Of a DNA stretch of 64,000 nucleotides, positions 32,977-42,565 are shown one piece after another. The notes beneath the pieces are model-generated. The model saw only the letters and a program-made list of their open reading frames with translations, was not told the origin of the DNA and did no database searches. Position numbers and translations under genes: made by a program. The DNA lies in assembly GCF_002855575.1 (NCBI RefSeq), contig NZ_PKRQ01000002.1:310001-374000 (forward strand), read 5' to 3'. Position 1 is the stretch's first letter, and each line of letters starts with the position of its first letter. The DNA is from Tabrizicola sp. TH137 (GTDB lineage Bacteria > Pseudomonadota > Alphaproteobacteria > Rhodobacterales > Rhodobacteraceae).

Positions 32977-33966
32977 TTACGCGTAGATATCCGTCCAGAG
33001 CTCCTCCAGCGGGGGCTCCGGGCTGTCTTTGGCGAATTCGGCGCTTTCGTTGACGAGCGCCTTGATCTCCTTGTCGATGGCCTTCAGGTCGTCATCCGAG
33101 GCGAGACCGCCCTGCAAGAGGAGGTCGCGCACATGTTCGATGGCGTCCTTTTCGGAGCGCATCTTTTCCACCTCTTCCCTCGTGCGATACTTGGCCGGGT
33201 CGGACATGGAATGGCCGCGATAGCGGTAGGTCATCATTTCAAGGATATAGGGGCCGTTGCCGGCGCGGCAGTGCGCGACGGCCTTTTCGCCGGCGGCCTT
33301 GACTGCAAGAACATCCATCCCGTCCACCTGTTCGCCGGGGATGCCATAGGCGAGGCCGCGGCCGAAGAGGGTGGTGGATTTGGTGGACCGTTTCACGCTG
33401 GTCCCCATCGCATATTGGTTGTTCTCGATCACGAAGATCACGGGAAGCGACCAGAGTTCGGCCATGTTGTAGGTCTCGTAGACCTGGCCCTGGTTGGCGG
33501 CGCCGTCGCCGAAATAGGCGAAGGTGACGTTGTCATTGCCCAGATACCTGTCGGCGAAGGCGAGGCCCGCCCCCAGCGGGACCTGCGCGCCCACGATCCC
33601 GTGGCCGCCGTAGAAGTGGCGCTCCTTCGAGAACATGTGCATGGAGCCGCCCTTGCCCTTGGAATAGCCGCCGATGCGGCCCGTGAGTTCGGCCATCACG
33701 CCCTTGGCATCCATGCCGCAGGCCAGCATGTGGCCATGGTCGCGGTAAGAGGTGATGCGCTTGTCGCCTTCCTTCGTCGCGGCTTCGAGGCCGACGACCA
33801 CGGCTTCCTGCCCGATATAGAGGTGGCAGAAACCGCCGATCAGGCCCATGCCGTAAAGCTGACCCGCCTTCTCCTCGAAGCGGCGGATGAGAAGCATCTC
33901 GCGGTAGTATTTCAGAAGATCGTCCTTCGACACGTTCGGTCGATCGGCTGGCTTCTTCGCGGCCAT
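32977..33966 (-). CDS. pdhA: Pyruvate dehydrogenase E1 alpha
   Basis: A 329-residue E1-alpha, the thiamine diphosphate-binding decarboxylase subunit. Visible are [43 protein letters not shown], the ThDP motif [22 protein letters not shown] ending in [10 protein letters not shown], and the phosphorylation-loop equivalent [15 protein letters not shown]. First gene of the operon behind a good predicted promoter. Confidence 0.96.
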   Translation of the reverse strand: MAAKKPADRPNVSKDDLLKYYREMLLIRRFEEKAGQLYGMGLIGGFCHLYIGQEAVVVGLEAATKEGDKRITSYRDHGHMLACGMDAKGVMAELTGRIGGYSKGKGGSMHMFSKERHFYGGHGIVGAQVPLGAGLAFADRYLGNDNVTFAYFGDGAANQGQVYETYNMAELWSLPVIFVIENNQYAMGTSVKRSTKSTTLFGRGLAYGIPGEQVDGMDVLAVKAAGEKAVAHCRAGNGPYILEMMTYRYRGHSMSDPAKYRTREEVEKMRSEKDAIEHVRDLLLQGGLASDDDLKAIDKEIKALVNESAEFAKDSPEPPLEELWTDIYA

Positions 33967-34016
33967 CGGCGGTGTCCTCCCCTGGCAGGCTGCAAAAGTA
34001 GTTCAACGTTAAACGA

Positions 34017-34046
34017 CCTATACGATATCGGGGAATGCTGGGTCAA
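34017..34046 (-). promoter_or_regulatory. Predicted sigma-70 promoter of pdhA-pdhB-pdhC
   Basis: Minus strand -35 TTGACC (34041-34046) and -10 TATAGG (34017-34022) with an 18-bp spacer; the start would be near 34010, about 45 nt before the pdhA ATG. The leader contains aacgttaaac, a possible regulator half-site. Confidence 0.55.
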
Positions 34047-34049
34047 AGC

Positions 34050-34079
34050 AAAAACGCCGCCCGGAAAAGGGGGCGGCGC
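34050..34079 (-). terminator. Rho-independent terminator of the ftsB-like gene
   Basis: Stem CGCCGCCC (34055-34062) / GGGCGGCG (34071-34078), with TTTTTG after it on the minus strand. It separates the ftsB-like gene from the pdh promoter. Confidence 0.8.
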
Positions 34080-34119
34080 ATGGCTGCCATGCAGCGGAGG
34101 AAAGGGTGGGAAGGGGGGG

Positions 34120-34422
34120 TTACTGGATCACGATCTCATCGGCGCGGACATAGCCCAGCACGCTGCGGGCCTGTTCGTCGAGGAGGTCGATGTCGAGATA
34201 ATCGTCGGAAAGGCGCTGGGTGCGGTTCTGCATGTCGGCCAGTTCGGCGGCGAGCCGGTCGCGTTCCGCCTTGAGCACCTCGGCCTCTGCGGCGATTTCG
34301 ACCTGGCGAAACACGCCATAATCCCCCTGCACGGCGGCAAAGGTGAAATAGCTGCCCAGCGTGAATGCCATCAGCACATAGACCATGGCGCCAAGGGAGG
34401 GGCGGTTGGAAGTCTGGTTCAT
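34120..34422 (-). CDS. FtsB/DivIC-family septum formation protein
   Basis: A 100-residue single-pass membrane protein. A transmembrane helix spans about residues 11-30 (LGAMVYVLMAFTLGSYFTFA), followed by a coiled coil (EIAAEAEVLKAERDRLAAELADMQNRTQRL) and the ending LDEQARSVLGYVRADEIVI, the typical DivIC/FtsB layout. Such proteins join FtsL and FtsQ at the division site. In alphaproteobacteria the gene often stands next to pdhA, as here. Confidence 0.88.
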   Translation of the reverse strand: MNQTSNRPSLGAMVYVLMAFTLGSYFTFAAVQGDYGVFRQVEIAAEAEVLKAERDRLAAELADMQNRTQRLSDDYLDIDLLDEQARSVLGYVRADEIVIQ

Positions 34423-34547
34423 CTGCTCTCGCCATCATTCGCCCCTCTGTCGGGGACGCTTTGGGGATAATGGATCACAAAGACCGCCGCAGACCAAGAG
34501 CGAGGGGCCGACGGGCCGCCGACGGAGGCGCATCTGGGGCATCCGTG

Positions 34548-34576
34548 CCACAGCCCGGCAGGGTGCCGGGCCGTGG
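34548..34576 (-). terminator. GC-rich hairpin after the aldolase gene
   Basis: Stem CCACAGCCCGGC / GCCGGGCCGTGG with one mismatch and a 5-nt loop, 10 bp past the aldolase stop on the minus strand. No T-run follows, so it is either a weak terminator or an mRNA-stabilising hairpin. Confidence 0.45.
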
Positions 34577-34586
34577 AGGAAGGCGG

Positions 34587-35480
34587 TCAGCCCGCGACGG
34601 AGGCGGACCAGATTCCTTCAATCGCGGCGGCAAGGGTGGCGTTGAAGGCGGTATCGGATTGCTGCGCGCTGAGCCCTTCGGTCAGGGCGCGGCTGAAGCT
34701 GGCGATGACGCCCGTGTTGCGCGCCAGGATGGCATTGGCCGCATCGCGTGCATGCCCGCCCGACAGGGCCACGACGCGCAGCACGCGGGGGTGTTTGACC
34801 AGCGGCAGATAGAAATTGTCCACCGTGGGAAGGGAAAGCTTGAGCATCACCTGCCGGTCCTGCGGCAGGGCATCCAGTGCCGCGATCAGGGCATCGCGGA
34901 GAATCGCCTCGGCCTCGGCCTTGTCGGGGATCGAGATGGTGACTTCGGGTTCCAGGATCGGCATCAGCCCGGCGTCGATGACCTGATGGCCAAGGGCGAC
35001 CTGCTGGGCAACGATCGCCTCGATCCCTTTCGGGTTCGCGGCGCTGATGACCGACCGTTCCTTGGTGCCGAAGATTCCCGCCGCCACGGCCCGCGCCAGC
35101 AGCGCCTCCAGCCCCGGAATCGGTTTCATCAGTTGCACGCCGTCGGCCTCTGCCTCCAGCCCCTTGTCGATCTTGAGGAAGGGGACGACGCCGCGCTTCT
35201 GCCACAGGAAGGTGGCTGTGGGGATGCCTTCGACCATCCGGTCCATCGTCTGTTCGAAGAGGATCGCCCCGATCACCTTTTCGCCGGTGAAGGCGGGCGA
35301 GGTCATGATGCGGGCGCGCATGGCATGCATCAGGTCGAACATTTCGGCTTCGGTCGTCCAGGCGTCTTCGGCGATGCCGTATTGGCGCAGGGCCTTGGGG
35401 GTGGAGCCGCCGGACTGGTCGAGCGCGGCGATGAAGCCATGTCCTTCGCGCATTTTTGCGGTCATTGCGGCGGTGGTCAT
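34587..35480 (-). CDS. Class I fructose-bisphosphate aldolase
   Basis: A 297-residue class I (Schiff-base) aldolase of the type found in bacteria. Matches include [88 protein letters not shown] and [13 protein letters not shown], which holds the Schiff-base lysine candidate. ATG 35480 with ggagaaagcc upstream is chosen over the in-frame upstream start. It follows pgk on the same strand with a 108-bp gap that holds a CCAACGTTGG palindrome (35553-35562), so the two glycolytic genes may share transcription. Confidence 0.9.
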   Translation of the reverse strand: MTTAAMTAKMREGHGFIAALDQSGGSTPKALRQYGIAEDAWTTEAEMFDLMHAMRARIMTSPAFTGEKVIGAILFEQTMDRMVEGIPTATFLWQKRGVVPFLKIDKGLEAEADGVQLMKPIPGLEALLARAVAAGIFGTKERSVISAANPKGIEAIVAQQVALGHQVIDAGLMPILEPEVTISIPDKAEAEAILRDALIAALDALPQDRQVMLKLSLPTVDNFYLPLVKHPRVLRVVALSGGHARDAANAILARNTGVIASFSRALTEGLSAQQSDTAFNATLAAAIEGIWSASVAG

Positions 35481-35588
35481 GGCTTTCTCCCTGTGAACTG
35501 CGTTGATCCCGCACATATCGCAGGCCCTGCCGGGCCCGCAATGCAGTTAGCGCCAACGTTGGGGCGGTTTTTCCCGCCGTGCCGCGCG

Positions 35589-36779
35589 TCAGCCCATCAG
35601 GGCCGCGACGCCGGGCAGTTCCTTGCCTTCCATCCATTCGAGGAAGGCGCCCCCGGCGGTGGAAATGAAGGTGAAGCTGTCGGCAGCGCCTGCGGCGTTG
35701 AGGGCGGCGACGGTGTCGCCCCCGCCCGCGACCGAGACGAGCTTGCCTGCCTGCGTCAGGCGGGCGGCGGCCTGTGCCGCGGCATTGGTGGCGGTGTCGA
35801 AGGGCTTGATCTCGAACGCGCCGAGGGGGCCGTTCCAGATCAGGGTCTTTGCGGACTCGAAGACTGCGGTCAGGGCGGCGACGGTTGCGGGGCCTGCGTC
35901 AAGGATCATCGCATCGGCCGGGCAGGCGGTGGCGGCGACGGTTTCGCTGGCGGCGCCTGCCTTGAATTCGCGGGCGACGACCACATCCACGGGCAGGTGG
36001 ATGGTGCAGCCTGCCGCCTTGGCCTTGTGCAGGATTTCGCGGGCGGTATCGGCCATGTCGCGTTCGGCGAGGGATTTGCCGACTTCGATGCCTTGCGCCA
36101 CGAGGAAGGTGTTGGCCATGCCGCCGCCGATCACCAGATGATCGACCTTGGTCACGAGGTTGCCGAGCAGGTCCAGCTTGGTGGAGACCTTGGCACCGCC
36201 GACCACGGCGACGACGGGGCGGACGGGCGTGCCGAGCGCTGCTTCGAGGGCCTTGAGTTCCGCCTCCATCAGGCGGCCAGCGGCGGCGGGGCGCAGATGG
36301 GCGAGGCCCGCCGTGGAGGCATGGGCGCGGTGCGCGGCGGAGAAGGCATCGTTCACATAGATGTCGCCGAGCGCGGCCATGGCTTCGGCCAGTGCGGGAT
36401 CGTTCTTTTCCTCGCCGGCGTGGAAACGGGTGTTTTCCAGCAGCACGACCTCGCCCGGACCGGCGGCGGCGATGGCGTCCCTTGCGGCATCGCCCACGCA
36501 ATCCGCACCGAAGACGACCTTGCGGCCAAGCGCGGATTCAAGCGCGGGCTGGACGTGGCGCAGGCTCATCTCCGGGACGACCTTGCCCTTGGGCCGGTCG
36601 AAATGGGCGAGCAGGACGGGTTTGCCGCCGCGGGCGATGATGTCTTCGACAGTGGGGACGATCTTTTCGATCCGCGTGGCGTCGGTGACGCGGCCATCCT
36701 CCATCGGCACGTTGATATCCACGCGCAGGAGCACGGTCTTGCCCGCCAGCGCCACGTCGTCGAGCGTCTTCCAGCCCAT
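35589..36779 (-). CDS. pgk: Phosphoglycerate kinase
   Basis: A 396-residue Pgk. N-domain motifs are [21 protein letters not shown] and [12 protein letters not shown]-domain motifs are [28 protein letters not shown], and the nucleotide-binding [14 protein letters not shown] and [12 protein letters not shown]. Start ATG 36779 (MGWKTLDD) is preferred because ggagg lies at the right distance; ATG 36794 would add MTEAI. Divergent from the cyclophilin pair. Confidence 0.96.
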   Translation of the reverse strand: MGWKTLDDVALAGKTVLLRVDINVPMEDGRVTDATRIEKIVPTVEDIIARGGKPVLLAHFDRPKGKVVPEMSLRHVQPALESALGRKVVFGADCVGDAARDAIAAAGPGEVVLLENTRFHAGEEKNDPALAEAMAALGDIYVNDAFSAAHRAHASTAGLAHLRPAAAGRLMEAELKALEAALGTPVRPVVAVVGGAKVSTKLDLLGNLVTKVDHLVIGGGMANTFLVAQGIEVGKSLAERDMADTAREILHKAKAAGCTIHLPVDVVVAREFKAGAASETVAATACPADAMILDAGPATVAALTAVFESAKTLIWNGPLGAFEIKPFDTATNAAAQAAARLTQAGKLVSVAGGGDTVAALNAAGAADSFTFISTAGGAFLEWMEGKELPGVAALMG

Positions 36780-36927
36780 GATTGCCTCCGTCATCGGGTC
36801 CTGCCCCTCTTTCCGTTGCTTCGGCCCGGTCGTCAACCGTGCCGCAGGCGGGAATCGCCATTCGCCCTTTCCTTGCCGCCCCGGCGCCATTAGGTTCCCG
36901 GCCAGACAAAACCGGAAGGAAAGCCCT

Positions 36928-37437
36928 ATGGCCGAGATCAAGGATCCCGAGAACACGATCATCCTCACGCTGAAGGACGGCGAGGTGGTGATCGAGCTTC
37001 TTACCGATATCGCCCCCAAACATTGCGAGCGCATGAAGGTTCTGGCCCGCGAGAAGGCCTATGACAACGTGGCCTTCCATCGGGTCATCGACGGCTTCAT
37101 GGCGCAGACGGGCGATGTGGAGAACGGGAATATGGAGAAGGATTTCAACCTGCGCCGGGCTGGCACGGGCGGGTCTGCCCATCCTGACCTTCCGGCCGAG
37201 TTCAGCCGCATCCCGCATGATCGCGGCACGCTGGGCGCGGCGCGGTCGGCCAATCCGAATTCGGCCAACAGCCAGTTCTTCATCAACTTTACCGACAACC
37301 ATTTCCTGAACGGGCAATACACGGTCTATGGCCGGGTGATCTCGGGCATGGCGCATGTGGACAAGATCACGCGGGGCGAGCCGCCGGCAAATCCCGATCG
37401 CATGGTGACGGTGCGGGTGGCTGCCGATGTCCTCTGA
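36928..37437 (+). CDS. Peptidyl-prolyl cis-trans isomerase, cytoplasmic cyclophilin
   Basis: A 169-residue cyclophilin without signal peptide. The core [62 protein letters not shown] and [20 protein letters not shown] are diagnostic and include the catalytic Arg and Phe residues. Start ATG 36928 follows aaggaaag. Overlaps the next gene by 11 bases, so the pair is translationally coupled. Confidence 0.95.
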   Translation: MAEIKDPENTIILTLKDGEVVIELLTDIAPKHCERMKVLAREKAYDNVAFHRVIDGFMAQTGDVENGNMEKDFNLRRAGTGGSAHPDLPAEFSRIPHDRGTLGAARSANPNSANSQFFINFTDNHFLNGQYTVYGRVISGMAHVDKITRGEPPANPDRMVTVRVAADVL

Positions 37438-38035
37438 TCGTTTCATCGTCGCGGGGTTTTTCGCCCTTGGTCTGGCCGCGATTGGCGGCTTTGCCCTGTC
37501 GCAGAGCGCCGAGGCGCAGGATGTGGTCGATGGTCCGGGCCCGAATCTGGTGATCGAGGTGGCCGGGTCCACCACGGGAACCATCGTCATCGACATGGCG
37601 TCGGACGTGGCACCGAACCATGTGGCGCAGATCACGGCGCTGGCCAAGGAAGGGGCCTATGATGGCGTCGTCTTCCATCGGGTGATCGACGGGTTCATGG
37701 CGCAGACGGGCGATGTGGAATTCGGCCGTCAGGGCGGTGACATGTCGATGGCGGGGATGGGCGGATCGGCCATGCCCGACCTTGCGGCGGAGTTTTCCTC
37801 CGTCAGCTTTGACCGGGGCGTGGTGGGCATGGCGCGGTCGATGGACCCGAACAGCGCCAACAGCCAGTTCTTCATAATGTTCGCCCCCGCGCCGCATCTG
37901 GACGGGCAATACACCGTCGTCGGGCGTGTCGTGTCGGGGATGGAGGTGGTCGATGCCATCAAGAAGGGCGATCAGGCCGCCAACGGGGCGGTGGATGCGC
38001 CGGATTACATGGCCAGCGTGACCGTCGTCGAATAG
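37427..38035 (+). CDS. Peptidyl-prolyl cis-trans isomerase, exported cyclophilin
   Basis: A 202-residue cyclophilin with an N-terminal hydrophobic signal (IVAGFFALGLAAIGGFALSQSAEA, cut probable near residue 30), so periplasmic or membrane-anchored. The core repeats that of its neighbour: [39 protein letters not shown] and LDGQYTVVGRVVSGMEVVD. A tandem duplication with relocation of one copy to the envelope is the simplest history. Start ATG 37427 lies within the end of the upstream gene. Confidence 0.93.
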   Translation: MSSDRFIVAGFFALGLAAIGGFALSQSAEAQDVVDGPGPNLVIEVAGSTTGTIVIDMASDVAPNHVAQITALAKEGAYDGVVFHRVIDGFMAQTGDVEFGRQGGDMSMAGMGGSAMPDLAAEFSSVSFDRGVVGMARSMDPNSANSQFFIMFAPAPHLDGQYTVVGRVVSGMEVVDAIKKGDQAANGAVDAPDYMASVTVVE

Positions 38036-38058
38036 GGCGCTTGCCTGCGGGAAAAGCA

Positions 38059-38085
38059 AAAGGCCCTGCCGATGGCAGGGCCTTT
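38059..38085. terminator. Convergent terminator between cyclophilin and methyltransferase genes
   Basis: Perfect stem AAAGGCCCTGCC / GGCAGGGCCTTT with a 3-nt loop, 23 bp after the cyclophilin stop. On the minus strand the stem is followed by TTTGCTTTTCC, so it may act in both directions. Confidence 0.8.
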
Positions 38086-38103
38086 ATCATTGGTGCGGGC
38101 GGA

Positions 38104-39084
38104 TCAGCCGCGGGCGCGACGGCCGCCGCGGCGGCCGCTGGCGGCCTGCGAGGCGGCGGCGGAGGCTTCGGCAAAGCTCATCCCGCCTTCGACGGCCTCC
38201 AGCACCTTGGCGAAGCGGATCCATTCGCCGCCATTCGGATCGTGGTTCATCAGGAAGTTGGCGGCGCGGATCGCCTCCATCTCTTGCTGGCGGACGGGGT
38301 TCATGATGGCCGAGGTCATGCCCGCGCCGATGGCCATCGGCAGGAAGGCCCCGTTGATGCCATGGCGGTGGGGCAGACCGAAGGAGATGTTGGAGGCGCC
38401 GCAGGTGGTGTTCACGCCAAGCTCATCGCGCAGGCGGCGGACGAGGGCGAAGACCTGCTGACCGGCCGAGGCCATGGCGCCCACGGGCATGACCAGCGGA
38501 TCGACCACGATGTCATGCGCCGGGATGCCATGGTCGGCGGCGCGTTCTACGATCTTCTTGGCCACGGCGAAGCGGACATCGGGATCGGGCGAGATGCCGG
38601 TATCATCGTTCGAGATGGCGACGACGGGGACGTTGTACTTCTTGACCAGCGGCAGGACGAGTTCCAGACGCTCTTCCTCGCCGGTGACGGAGTTCAGGAG
38701 GGGGCGGCCTTCGCAGGCGGCGAGGCCCGCTTCCAGCGCGGCGGGAACCGAGCTGTCGATGCAGAGCGGCACGTCGACCGTCTGTTGCACGATTTCGATG
38801 AGGGCCTTCATCAGCGGGGGTTCGACAAAGTTGTTGTCGGCATAGCGCGGGTCTTCGGCCATCTTGTTGGTGAAGACCGCGCCGGAGTTCACGTCCAGCA
38901 CCGTCGCCCCGCAGGCGACCTGTTCCAGCGCGTCCTTGATGACGGTTTCGTAATTCCCCGCCTCCAGTTCGGCGGCGAGTTTCTTGCGGCCCGTCGGGTT
39001 GATGCGTTCGCCGATCACGCAGAACGGTTCATCGAAGCCGATGATCACGGTTTTCGTTTTTGATTCCAGAACGGTACGGGTCAT
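38104..39084 (-). CDS. Methyltetrahydrofolate:corrinoid methyltransferase (pterin-binding, MetH-like module)
   Basis: A 326-residue pterin-binding TIM-barrel enzyme that moves methyl groups from methyltetrahydrofolate to a corrinoid protein. Motifs are FCVIGERINPTGRKKLAAEL, ATVLDVNSGAV, PLCIDSSVPAALEAGLA, NSVTGEEERLE, AISNDDTGISPDP and NTTCGASNISFGLPHRHGIN. The C-terminus ends in a Gly/Arg-rich tail (SGRRGGRRARG). It is the size of the isolated pterin domain of MetH and has no cobalamin domain. Related Rhodobacterales use such modules as part of a split methionine synthase; that role is inferred here. Last gene of a three-gene operon. Confidence 0.85.
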   Translation of the reverse strand: MTRTVLESKTKTVIIGFDEPFCVIGERINPTGRKKLAAELEAGNYETVIKDALEQVACGATVLDVNSGAVFTNKMAEDPRYADNNFVEPPLMKALIEIVQQTVDVPLCIDSSVPAALEAGLAACEGRPLLNSVTGEEERLELVLPLVKKYNVPVVAISNDDTGISPDPDVRFAVAKKIVERAADHGIPAHDIVVDPLVMPVGAMASAGQQVFALVRRLRDELGVNTTCGASNISFGLPHRHGINGAFLPMAIGAGMTSAIMNPVRQQEMEAIRAANFLMNHDPNGGEWIRFAKVLEAVEGGMSFAEASAAASQAASGRRGGRRARG

Positions 39085-39098
39085 CGTTGAACCTTTTC

Positions 39099-40019
39099 TC
39101 AGGCGTTTGCGGGGCGGCCGGAGGCGCCGCCGTTTTCAGTTGTCCAGGTGGCATTGGTCTTGATGCCGCCGAGGGGGAAGAAGTGGACGGATTCGATCCC
39201 GAAATCGGGGTTCTTCGCCTTGTGCGCGGCCAGCGCCGCCACGAATTCGGTGGGTTCGTAGGGAAGAAGAAGTTTCGTCACGTCCATCGCGCGCTTCTGG
39301 AGAACCCGAAGCGACGGGCCGACGCCACAGGCGATGGCGAATTTGATGAGGGTCTGGAGTTTCGCGGGGCCTGCCACGCCGATATGCACCGGCAGCGCGA
39401 TCCCCTCGGCCTTCAGCCGATCCACCCAGGCGATGACGGGTTCGGCCTCGAAGCAGAACTGGGTTGCCATGGCCATCTTGGCATCCGTGCGTTCGGCGAA
39501 GGCGGATTTCCAGCGCGCGGCCTCCATCACCATCTTGTCCGATCCGTCGGGGTCGATGTCCTTGTTGCCTTCGGGATGGCCCGCGACATGGAGCCGTTCG
39601 AAGCCGTCGAAGGCCCCCGATTCAAGGAGTTGCATGGAGGTGTGGAAGTCGCCCACCGGTTGCGACACGCCGCCGGCAAGGATCAGGCCCTGTTTCACAT
39701 CCGCCTCGCCCTTGTAGCGGGCGACCCAATCCTGGAGCGTGGCCTTGTCCTTGATGATGCGGGCCGGGAAATGCGGCATCACCGGGAAACCTTCGGCATT
39801 CAGCCGCCGCGCCGTGGCCACCATGTCTTCGATGTCCGTGCCGTCGATATGGGCGATATAGACGCGGGTGCCTGCGGGCAGGATGTCGCGGAAGTTTTCC
39901 ACCTTTTCGGCGGTGCGGGGCATCACCTCGATGGAAAAGCCCTTGAGGAAGGCTTCCAGTTCGGCGGTGCTGTCGGAGGCGGGGGCGGCGGCCTCGCGGC
40001 GGAAGTTGAACAGGGCCAT
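39099..40019 (-). CDS. MetF-like methylenetetrahydrofolate reductase
   Basis: A 306-residue TIM-barrel protein related to MetF, which makes 5-methyltetrahydrofolate. Conserved stretches are FSIEVMPRTAEKVENFRDILPAGTRVYIAHIDG, GFPVMPHFPARI, GGVSQPVGDF, GFERLHVAGHPEGNKDI and MAMATQFCFEAEPVIAWVDRL. ATG 40019 (MALFNFRR) is favoured by agggag six bases upstream; the longer start at 40046 has none. It is divergent from classical MetF and sits 14 bp upstream of the methyltransferase whose substrate it would supply. Confidence 0.8.
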   Translation of the reverse strand: MALFNFRREAAAPASDSTAELEAFLKGFSIEVMPRTAEKVENFRDILPAGTRVYIAHIDGTDIEDMVATARRLNAEGFPVMPHFPARIIKDKATLQDWVARYKGEADVKQGLILAGGVSQPVGDFHTSMQLLESGAFDGFERLHVAGHPEGNKDIDPDGSDKMVMEAARWKSAFAERTDAKMAMATQFCFEAEPVIAWVDRLKAEGIALPVHIGVAGPAKLQTLIKFAIACGVGPSLRVLQKRAMDVTKLLLPYEPTEFVAALAAHKAKNPDFGIESVHFFPLGGIKTNATWTTENGGASGRPANA

Positions 40020-40056
40020 CAGGCTCTCCCTCAGGGTCATGGGCATCGGGGGCGGG

Positions 40057-40359
40057 TCAGGCTTTCGCCCAACCCTCGGAATCGATCAGCGCCTTGAGGC
40101 GCGCAGTGTCATATTCGGCTTCAAGGCGGGCGGCTTCGGACTTGGCGATGTCATCCTGATCGCCTTCCACCTCATAGGGGGCGGCTTTGCGCCATTCGGC
40201 AAGGTAGCTGTCGGTATCGCGGGCGCCGACCTTCATGGCGCAGCGGTCGATGGCCTGTTCGAAGCGTTCGGTCAGTTGAACCTTGGCGCCCCGGCGGCCC
40301 TTGCCCACGATGACCTGGGCGGGAATGTCGCGCCAATAGACGATGGTGACTTCGGGCAT
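40057..40359 (-). CDS. Small conserved 'virulence factor' family protein of the one-carbon operon
   Basis: A 100-residue protein beginning MPEVTIVYWRDIPAQVIVGK with GRRGAKVQLTERFEQAIDRCAMKVGARDTDSYLAEWRK. It matches the small family named Virulence_fact (PF13769), a historic label without demonstrated virulence role. Its place at the head of an operon with the MetF-like and corrinoid methyltransferase genes suggests a part in methyl transfer. ATG 40359 is used since the upstream extension runs through repeats. Confidence 0.75.
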   Translation of the reverse strand: MPEVTIVYWRDIPAQVIVGKGRRGAKVQLTERFEQAIDRCAMKVGARDTDSYLAEWRKAAPYEVEGDQDDIAKSEAARLEAEYDTARLKALIDSEGWAKA

Positions 40360-40453
40360 TCGATTCCCTCGCGGTTGCTGACCCTGTTGATAGCGCCGAT
40401 CCCCGACAGCCGATGTCGGTTTTCGACATGGTGCGCGCGGAAGGCGACCCCGG

Positions 40454-40495
40454 CCTCCGGCAGGGCGGAGGTAGCGCAAATGCGCCACGCTGGCG
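40454..40495. repeat. Cluster of three small hairpins
   Basis: Consecutive inverted repeats: CCTCCG/CGGAGG (40454-40471), GCGCA/TGCGC (40474-40485) and CGCCA/TGGCG (40483-40495). The 13-bp word ccacgctggcgat at 40485-40497 also occurs at 11448-11460 inside the hairpin insert of repeat copy B. Located in the divergent gap between the 'virulence factor' gene and ppx. Confidence 0.55.
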
Positions 40496-40636
40496 ATGCT
40501 GGACGGGGGCGGGAGGCGTGAAAAGTTTTCATTCAAATGATGAGGTGAAACGAAAGCGGCATCGGCCTGTCACCTTCGCTTGCCTTGGGGGGCGAAAGGC
40601 GGCTACGATCAGAGCAACCACAGATGGAGGGCGGTG

Positions 40637-41776
40637 ATGACGCCCGAGCGTCCCCAGGGGGCGGACGCGATCCCGCAGCGCATGGCTGTGCCCGAGGGCG
40701 CATTGCCTGCGGTTGAACCGTCAGCCTCCCATCCGCCGGGGGCGGGCGCGCTTTATGCGGCGCTCGACCTTGGCACGAACAGTTGCCGGATGCTGATTGC
40801 CCAGCCGAGGGGCAGTCAGTTTCAGGTCGTGGACAGTTTTTCCAAGACTGTCCAATTGGGCGTGGGGCTTGAAGCCTCGGGCCGCCTGTCGCGTGCGTCC
40901 ATGGGGCGGACGGTGCAGGCGCTGCGCATCTGCCAGAAGAAGATCGAGAAGCACGGGGTGAAGCGGATGCGCCTCGTGGCGACGGAGGCGTGCCGCCGCG
41001 CGCGCAATGCCAAGGATTTCATCCGGCAGGTGCGGCGGGAGACCGGGCTTTCGCTGGAGATCATCGCGCCGGAGGAAGAGGCGCGGCTGGCGGTGATTTC
41101 CTGCGCGCCGCTGGTGAGCCCGCGGACGGAGCAATTGCTGGTCGTGGATATCGGCGGCGGGTCCACGGAACTTGTCTGGATCGACCTGTCGGGCGTGCCG
41201 CCGGAAGAGCGGGCGCGGTCGATCATGCGGCTGCATCGCGGGTTCCAGCCGCAGGGCGAACATGCGGCGCGGGTGGTGGACTGGATTTCCGTGCCGCTGG
41301 GCGTGGCGACGCTGAAGGACCAGTTCGGCGATGTCGAGGATGACGCGGCGCGATTCGCGCTGATGTCATGGTTCTTCGAGGAGAATCTGGCGAGTTTCTC
41401 GCCCTATAACGCGCAGCAGGCGCGGGACGGGTTCCAGATCATCGGAACCAGCGGGACGGTGACGACGGTCGCGGCGAGCTATCTGAACCTGCGCCGCTAT
41501 GACCGGACGAAGGTGGACGGGTTGCAGATGACATCGGACCAGATTGATCTGGTGATCCGGGAGTATCTGCAACTCGGGCCCGAGGGACGGCGCACCGATC
41601 CGCGCATCGGGCGGGATCGCCATGCGCTGATCATGTCGGGGGCGGCTATCCTTCAGGCGCTGATGCGGATATGGCCGACGGATCGCCTGTCGGTGGCCGA
41701 TCGCGGCCTGCGCGAGGGGCTGCTTTACGCACAGATGAGCGCGGATGGCGTTCTGGAGGACGGGCCTTACGCATGA
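40637..41776 (+). CDS. Ppx/GppA-family exopolyphosphatase
   Basis: A 379-residue ASKHA-fold phosphatase. The N-terminal [15 protein letters not shown] and second phosphate-binding [13 protein letters not shown] motifs define the Ppx/GppA family, with [15 protein letters not shown] and [11 protein letters not shown] also typical. The first 38 residues are a disordered Pro-rich extension. Family members degrade polyphosphate or pppGpp; which applies is not certain. The protein is shorter than E. coli Ppx and lacks the C-terminal HD-like domain. Its last codon overlaps rlmE by 4 bases. Confidence 0.9.
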   Translation: MTPERPQGADAIPQRMAVPEGALPAVEPSASHPPGAGALYAALDLGTNSCRMLIAQPRGSQFQVVDSFSKTVQLGVGLEASGRLSRASMGRTVQALRICQKKIEKHGVKRMRLVATEACRRARNAKDFIRQVRRETGLSLEIIAPEEEARLAVISCAPLVSPRTEQLLVVDIGGGSTELVWIDLSGVPPEERARSIMRLHRGFQPQGEHAARVVDWISVPLGVATLKDQFGDVEDDAARFALMSWFFEENLASFSPYNAQQARDGFQIIGTSGTVTTVAASYLNLRRYDRTKVDGLQMTSDQIDLVIREYLQLGPEGRRTDPRIGRDRHALIMSGAAILQALMRIWPTDRLSVADRGLREGLLYAQMSADGVLEDGPYA

Positions 41777-42510
41777 CGACGGGCAAGAACACATCGGGGC
41801 GCGGGCAGCGCGAATTGCGCGTGCGGGTCAAGACGGCGAAGGGGCGGAAGCTGTCTTCGACGCTCTGGCTGGAGCGGCAGTTGAACGATCCCTATGTCCA
41901 GCGGGCGAAGAAGGAAGGCTATCGCGGGCGCGCGGCCTTCAAGATCATCGAACTGGATGACAAGTACGGTTTCCTGAAGCCGGGGGCGCGGGTGGTGGAT
42001 CTTGGCTGCGCGCCGGGCGGCTGGTGCCAGGTGGCGGTGGTGCGGGTTAATGCGCTGGGGCAGAACCCGAAGAAACCGGTGGGCACGGTCCTGGGCGTGG
42101 ATCTTCAGGAGGTGGAGCCGATTCCGGGGGCGGAGCTGCACCAGCTCGACTTCCTGTCGGACGAGGCGGATGAAAAGGTGAAGGGCTGGCTGGGCGGTCG
42201 CGCCGATGTGGTGATGAGCGACATGGCCGCGGCGGCCTCGGGCCACAAGGCGACGGACCATCTGCGCATCGTGGCGCTGGTCGAGGCGGCGCTGGCCTTC
42301 GCCTTTGACGTGCTGGAGGATGGCGGGACCTTCGTGGCCAAGGTTCTGGCTGGCGGGGCCGAGAACGAGATGCAGTCGGTGCTGAAGCGGAATTTCCGCA
42401 AGGTTGCAAATGTGAAACCGCCGGCCTCGCGGTCGGACAGTTCCGAGAAGTTCGTGGTCGCGATGGGATATCGGGGCCGACAGGCCGAAGAGGGCGACGC
42501 CGAGGCATGA
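41773..42510 (+). CDS. rlmE: 23S rRNA (uridine-2'-O)-methyltransferase
   Basis: A 245-residue RrmJ/FtsJ-type enzyme that methylates U2552 of 23S rRNA. The K-D-K-E arrangement starts with Lys57 in [13 protein letters not shown]; the SAM motif DLGCAPGGW is at about residues 76-84, VVMSDMAA carries the catalytic Asp and FVAKVL the second Lys. A basic N-terminal extension ([17 protein letters not shown]) is usual in alphaproteobacteria. Coupled to ppx by a 4-base overlap, a common order in the group. Confidence 0.95.
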   Translation: MTTGKNTSGRGQRELRVRVKTAKGRKLSSTLWLERQLNDPYVQRAKKEGYRGRAAFKIIELDDKYGFLKPGARVVDLGCAPGGWCQVAVVRVNALGQNPKKPVGTVLGVDLQEVEPIPGAELHQLDFLSDEADEKVKGWLGGRADVVMSDMAAAASGHKATDHLRIVALVEAALAFAFDVLEDGGTFVAKVLAGGAENEMQSVLKRNFRKVANVKPPASRSDSSEKFVVAMGYRGRQAEEGDAEA

Positions 42511-42533
42511 AAAAGGGGCGCCGTCAGCGCCCC
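42511..42533 (-). terminator. Rho-independent terminator of the M15-like gene, shared with rlmE
   Basis: Stem GGGGCGC (42515-42521) / GCGCCCC (42527-42533). The minus strand continues with TTTTTCATGCC, so termination is mainly for the leftward gene. Confidence 0.75.
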
Positions 42534-42565
42534 CTGATGCCCCTGCGGGATCGGCGGTTTCCCGC

